10,455 nt of DNA from Desulfobulbaceae bacterium (lineage in GTDB: Bacteria; Desulfobacterota; Desulfobulbia; Desulfobulbales; Desulfobulbaceae), in assembly GCA_026990725.1 (NCBI GenBank), contig JALXCX010000437.1, positions 1 to 10,455 of the forward strand. Direction: 5' to 3'. Each line of letters opens with the position of its first letter. The first letter of the stretch is position 1. The notes under the pieces are model-generated. The model had not been told where the DNA came from. It searched no databases and saw only the letters and a list, made by a program, of their open reading frames with translations. This document shows positions 7,807 to 10,455 of the stretch, piece after piece. A program made the position numbers and the translations under genes.

Positions 7807-7897
7807 GGGAAAATATTTTCTTAATTTGTAACTATTCAGCACGCCACCCAGGTGCCCCGGCCTATCTTTTATAATTAACTCAAGTTTTTGATTTGAC

Positions 7898-8625
7898 CTA
7901 AATTGTGGCCATAACGCTATTATTTCGAAATACCCTCTGCTCTGTTTGCAGCATATCAATTGCAGCAGCCATGATTGAATCAACAAGTGTAAGTGCCACA
8001 TCTTCAGTCACAATACCTGCTGCCCTGACTTTCTCCATGGCCAGGCCAAGTATCCGCTGCAGTGCCTCCACAAGGCTGAGCTCTTTCATCTCGTCATTGC
8101 AGGCAAAGAACAAGCTGCCCAATGTTCGGGGATCATCATGACATCGCTGCTCAAACGCCAGAAATATATACCGGCTCATGGCTATGGTGATATGGGCAAC
8201 CATCCCGTCATAATCTCGCAGTTGTGTTTCCCTTTCAAGGGTCAGATAGTGTTTCATCATCTTGAAGAAGACCTCGATGTCCCATCGCTCACCGTAAATT
8301 CGCACAATCTCTTCGTCTGGCAGTGTTATGTCAGTGGACACTATTCCAAGCCATTGTCGCTTTTTGTTGCGGTTACGGACGAACACAATTTTCACATGTT
8401 GTCTCTCTTTGCTTTCAACCACAGCACTGGTAAGGATTTTGGCCTTACCGAGTCTTTTTCGCAACAGGCTGTACAGTTTGCTCAACCTTACTCGCTTTCC
8501 TTTGTATATTGGTAGAGGATGGTTGGTACATCTTGGGCCATGCAGATTACCGGCAGGTGTTTACACAATGCAGCCAGAATCGTCGGGAAACAAAACCAGC
8601 TATCCATCAGGACATAATGAAGAAA
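7898..8625 (-). pseudogene. IS4-family transposase, truncated and frameshifted
   Basis: Two reading frames together give a DDE transposase core. The upstream frame (about 8616-8498) encodes YVLMDSWFCFPTILAALCKH and onward, with the first catalytic Asp at 8602-8604; it ends at TAA 8488-8490. The downstream frame (stop at 7898-7900) carries GKRVRLSKLYSLL, the second Asp in IVSTD and the IS4 signature Y-x2-R-x3-E-x6-K in YGERWDIEVFFKMMK. The two frames join across 8497-8503 with a one-base shift, most simply a single A lost from a short A run. A TAG at 8626-8628 closes the upstream side, and no recognisable N-terminal domain follows before the repeat at 8687. IS4 transposases are normally one uninterrupted ORF of about 400 residues or more, so this copy is dead. 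Confidence 0.88.
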
Positions 8626-8686
8626 CTAGCAAAAACAATGGGGTTTCAGTTGGTTCCTTGCCAAGCCTGAGCCTTGTTGCTTAGAA

Positions 8687-8796
8687 GGTATCAGCACAAT
8701 GCTGGCATAGCCTGTGACCTGTAACTGTTCAGATGTGCTCCACAGTGCGGTATAGCCCGTCTATGTGAGACGTATGGGGTACAGCTGAACAGTTAC
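8687..8796 (+). repeat. MITE-like repeat, partial copy 2 (IS right end)
   Basis: The 110 bases align with copy 1 from its small hairpin (TCAGCA-CAA-TGCTGG here) to its right end, and contain the inner pair GTAACTGTTCAG (8721-8732) and CTGAACAGTTAC (8785-8796). The outer GTAACTATTCAG end found in copies 1 and 3 is absent; IS-associated sequence takes its place. The centre is shorter than in the other copies and lacks most of the 41-base conserved block. It ends five bases before the stop codon of the neighbouring small gene. Confidence 0.85.
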
Positions 8797-8801
8797 GTCT
8801 G

Positions 8802-9038
8802 TCAGCGGTTTCTTTTTGTCCCTCTGCAGGTAAAGGATTTGGCAATCATTTTATAGAAGCTGCCTTTATCAATGCCGATTTTTTTTCCGCAAGGGCAGGA
8901 TACCCGCCCGTTATCTGCAATCACTGCTTTATACATTTTTTTGATTCGATCTTTATGGCAGCGCAGTACTTCTCCTGGCCCAATTTTATCATAACGCCAT
9001 AGTTTTCTGCTGCAGGCAGCGCATCGAATGATCAGCAT
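8802..9038 (-). CDS. Small zinc-ribbon-like cysteine-rich protein
   Basis: The predicted protein has 78 residues and is strongly basic. Cysteines are at 6 and 9 (CAAC), 27 (RCHKDRIKK), 48 and 50 (CPCGKK) and 71 (TCRG). The CxxC and CPC-GKK pairs resemble zinc-ribbon knuckles, so metal binding is likely though not shown. It begins 17 bases after the stop of the CooC-like gene on the same strand and is probably co-transcribed with it. No clear Shine-Dalgarno sequence precedes the ATG at 9038, so coupling to the upstream gene is plausible. I do not recognise a named family. The six cysteines and conserved-looking CPCGKK argue for a real gene. The repeat element ends right after its stop. Confidence 0.65.
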   Translation of the reverse strand: MLIIRCAACSRKLWRYDKIGPGEVLRCHKDRIKKMYKAVIADNGRVSCPCGKKIGIDKGSFYKMIAKSFTCRGTKRNR

Positions 9039-9055
9039 CTTTTTTTTAAGGAGAA

Positions 9056-9814
9056 TCAGGCACCATTCAACACAGCCTGCAAGAGTTGATCTGGAGCTTC
9101 ACTAAGGCTGTCGGCAATGTCTGTTACAGGTGTTTCAGATCGTTCAGCCTTGCGAATTGTGGTTGAATCCGGGAAAAAAGCCACCGGGGATTCGCCAAGT
9201 TCGTTACACAAAAACTGTCGATCATCTTCATCCACGACTTGATTAGCGACAAAGAAAACCCCGGGTATTTGAACAGAATCTGCCATCTCTTTGATCTTAA
9301 GGGCTGTTCTTATGCTGGATCTGGAGGGAATAACAACAATAAGAAGCTGGTCAACCCCTGCAACCGTTCCCCGGCCAAGATGTTCCACTCCGGCCTCCAT
9401 GTCGAGCAGCACAACTTCGTTTGCTGTCAACAGCATTTTTTTGAGCATCTTGCGAAGCACATGGTTTTCCGGACAGGCGCAACCTCCTTCCGCTGTCTGC
9501 ACCGCTCCCAGAACCATCAGTTTGATCCCGTCCTGTTCAATCATGAAATCGTGCAGGAGATCGTTTACTTCAGGATTCAGATTATAAAATGGAGAACCCT
9601 GCGTCTTCCCGGCCCGTTCGGCCAGAAGTTTTGTCATTTCGGCTATAGGCTTTACCTGATCGGCATTTATGATGCCAAGGGTCTCTGCCATATGCGGGCT
9701 GGGATCGGCATCAATAACTAGAACCTCACGTCCCAGCTGCCGTAATGCGCCGGCAAGTATTGCCATGATTGTTGTTTTGCCTACGCCGCCTTTTCCGCTG
9801 ATTGCTATTTTCAC
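9056..9814 (-). CDS. cooC: CooC-like nickel-insertion ATPase (MinD/ParA fold)
   Basis: The product has 252 residues starting at a GTG (9814), chosen because MKIAISGKGGVGKTT is the normal family beginning. The deviant Walker A motif is residues 7-15, with signature Lys8 and Lys13. A CxC pair, C112 and C114, lies in GGCACPENHVLRKML. In characterised CooC proteins this pair binds metal at the dimer interface. Walker B and the following LLDMEAGVEHLGRGT (~136-150) also match CooC closely. CooC dimers hydrolyse ATP to help insert nickel into the active-site cluster of carbon monoxide dehydrogenase or the CODH/ACS complex. No CODH or ACS gene is in this window. Related ATPases (AcsF) are hard to separate from CooC by eye. 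A small zinc-ribbon gene follows 17 bases downstream. Confidence 0.9.
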   Translation of the reverse strand: MKIAISGKGGVGKTTIMAILAGALRQLGREVLVIDADPSPHMAETLGIINADQVKPIAEMTKLLAERAGKTQGSPFYNLNPEVNDLLHDFMIEQDGIKLMVLGAVQTAEGGCACPENHVLRKMLKKMLLTANEVVLLDMEAGVEHLGRGTVAGVDQLLIVVIPSRSSIRTALKIKEMADSVQIPGVFFVANQVVDEDDRQFLCNELGESPVAFFPDSTTIRKAERSETPVTDIADSLSEAPDQLLQAVLNGA

Positions 9815-9861
9815 TGGATTTTCTCTGTATGTATTGCCTTCCCCGGCAAAATGATTACATT

Positions 9862-9870
9862 AAAGCTGTT
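9862..9870. repeat. Target-site duplication, left of repeat copy 3
   Basis: AAAGCTGTT directly abuts the left end of the element and is repeated perfectly at 10029-10037. Nine bases is within the range known for IS4-family elements. Confidence 0.88.
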
Positions 9871-10028
9871 GTAACAGTTCAGCTGAACCCCATAGCGGAG
9901 TCGCGGCTTACCTGCGGCGATCAGGCCGCCTCACATAGATGGGCTATAGTTCGCTGGCCTATGGAGCACATCTGAACTGTTACAGACCACAGGGTATGCC
10001 AGCATTGTACTGATACCTGAATAGTTAC
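9871..10028 (-). mobile_element. MITE-like repeat, copy 3 (158 bp)
   Basis: This is the same element as at 2860-3012, in reverse orientation. Read on the minus strand it begins GTAACTATTCAG (10028-10017) and ends CTGAACTGTTAC (9882-9871). The 41-base block at 9913-9953 differs from copy 1 at one position. The inner end reads GTAACAGTTCAG, and the outer right end carries the matching change, so the pairing of the inner hairpin is preserved by paired substitution. Perfect 9-bp duplications flank it. It occupies most of the gap between the divergent cooC and BI-1/YccA genes and has no coding capacity. Confidence 0.92.
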
Positions 10029-10053
10029 AAAGCTGTTTGAAAAATAATAATAA
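10025..10053 (+). promoter_or_regulatory. Possible promoter of the BI-1/YccA gene, overlapping repeat end
   Basis: TTACAA (10025-10030) and TAATAA (10048-10053) are 17 bases apart. The first four bases of the -35 come from the terminal GTTAC of the repeat and the last two from the target duplication. If the element and one duplication are removed, TTACAT (9855-9860) would lie 17 bases from TAATAA at 10045-10050. The insertion may therefore have replaced one -35 with a similar one. Neither box is a strong match, and the A/T-rich setting makes chance hits likely. Confidence 0.35.
10029..10037. repeat. Target-site duplication, right of repeat copy 3
   Basis: AAAGCTGTT, identical to 9862-9870, marks the other side of the insertion. 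Confidence 0.88.
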
Positions 10054-10078
10054 ACCTCTTAATTGGAGAATATACAAC

Positions 10079-10455
10079 ATGCAGACCGAGTATGCGAGTA
10101 CAACCATGACTGTCGCCCAGGCGCGGCATGAAGCTTCAACGGTTTTTCTGGCTAAAGTGTTTAACTGGATGGGGATTGGTCTTGGTCTCACAGGTCTTGT
10201 TGCCTGGTTTACGGCCACTTCCGGCCTTGCTATGTCCATTGTGCGCGGCCCCATGTTTATGGTGCTCGTCTTTGCCGAGCTTGGGCTAGTGTTTTACCTT
10301 TCAGCCCGTATTGACAAGATAGAACCGGCTACGGCAACAGGACTATTTCTTGGCTATGCGGTTCTTAACGGCCTTACCCTGTCCACTGTTTTCCTGGCGT
10401 ATACCGGGGCCTCCATTGGTGGAACATTTGTTATTACAGCCGGTATGTTTGGTGC
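10079..10455 (+). CDS. Bax inhibitor-1 / YccA-type membrane protein (partial)
   Basis: The first 125 codons are visible; the gene runs off the right edge. The product starts MQTEYASTTMTVAQARHEASTVFLAKVFNWMGIGLGLTG. It shows at least four hydrophobic helices (about 28-46, 57-76, 85-104 and 110-125), a short N-terminal cytoplasmic lead and the family-typical FLAKVFNWMGIGLGLTG and GLFLGYAVLNGLTLS segments. BI-1 family proteins (YccA, YbhL) are inner-membrane proteins of seven or so helices; YccA interacts with the FtsH protease and some relatives leak calcium. Which subgroup this one belongs to cannot be told from half a protein. GGAG at 10065-10068 is a suitable ribosome site for the ATG at 10079. 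It is divergent from cooC, with repeat copy 3 in between. Confidence 0.88.
   Translation, partial: MQTEYASTTMTVAQARHEASTVFLAKVFNWMGIGLGLTGLVAWFTATSGLAMSIVRGPMFMVLVFAELGLVFYLSARIDKIEPATATGLFLGYAVLNGLTLSTVFLAYTGASIGGTFVITAGMFG

Larger units (their letters stand above)
7828..8796 (-). mobile_element. Remnant of an IS4-family insertion sequence
   Basis: The segment runs from an end GTAACTATTCAG (7828-7839) to an inverted end CTGAACAGTTAC (8785-8796). It encloses a broken IS4-family transposase on the minus strand. Its first 12 bases equal the outer end of the MITE-like repeats, and its last 110 bases are homologous to most of those repeats. The flanks (TCTTAATTT on the left, GTCTGTCAG on the right) do not match. 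So either the two ends come from different insertions or the element has been rearranged since insertion. Bases 7840-7897 are non-coding IS end. The element lacks roughly the N-terminal third of a normal IS4-family transposase and cannot be autonomous. Confidence 0.8.

Noticed and set aside
7905..8684. Plus-strand open frames across the IS remnant.
   Set aside because: They are shadows of the minus-strand transposase, which is identified by its YREK signature.
9239..9721. 160-codon open frame on the + strand opposite cooC.
   Set aside because: It lies wholly inside the cooC gene, whose P-loop and CxC motifs are unmistakable; the opposite frame shows no recognisable features.

Overview
The window looks like a chromosome segment from an anaerobic, sulfate-reducer-like deltaproteobacterium (Desulfobacterota). 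That is an inference from three things: a Bat (aerotolerance-type) operon, a CooC-type nickel ATPase that normally serves carbon monoxide dehydrogenase, and moderate-GC deltaproteobacterial-style coding. No taxonomic marker gene is present.

Bases 1-7608 are one tightly packed + strand operon. Its order is the end of a MoxR AAA+ ATPase, a DUF58 protein, a small DUF4381-like membrane protein, BatA (VWA), a BatB-BatC fusion (VWA plus TPR), BatD and BatE (TPR plus SH3-like). Most junctions are ATGA or TGATG overlaps, which implies translational coupling. The expected machine is a cytoplasmic MoxR/DUF58 pair working with a membrane assembly whose VWA and TPR domains face the periplasm. All three VWA-type proteins keep complete metal-site (MIDAS) residues. 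The one large gap, between batA and batBC, is filled by a 153-bp inserted repeat element.

Bases 7609-8796 hold a convergent tRNA-Gln(CUG) with a near-consensus promoter, then a decayed IS4-family element with a frameshifted, N-terminally truncated transposase on the minus strand. The right end of that IS is the same sequence as the small repeat elements.

Bases 8797-9814 (minus strand) carry a two-gene unit: a CooC-like ATPase and a small cysteine-rich, zinc-ribbon-like protein. A third copy of the repeat, flanked by a perfect 9-bp duplication, sits between cooC and a divergent Bax-inhibitor-1/YccA-type membrane protein that runs off the right edge.

The most noteworthy material is a MITE-like family (copies at 2860-3012 and 9871-10028, plus a half copy joined to the IS remnant at 8687-8796). 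The window also shows a BatB-BatC fusion that keeps an apparent internal signal peptide at the fusion point, and a DUF4381-like cytoplasmic tail that occurs twice in the operon. I see no CRISPR, toxin-antitoxin or phage module and no clearly unprecedented system.
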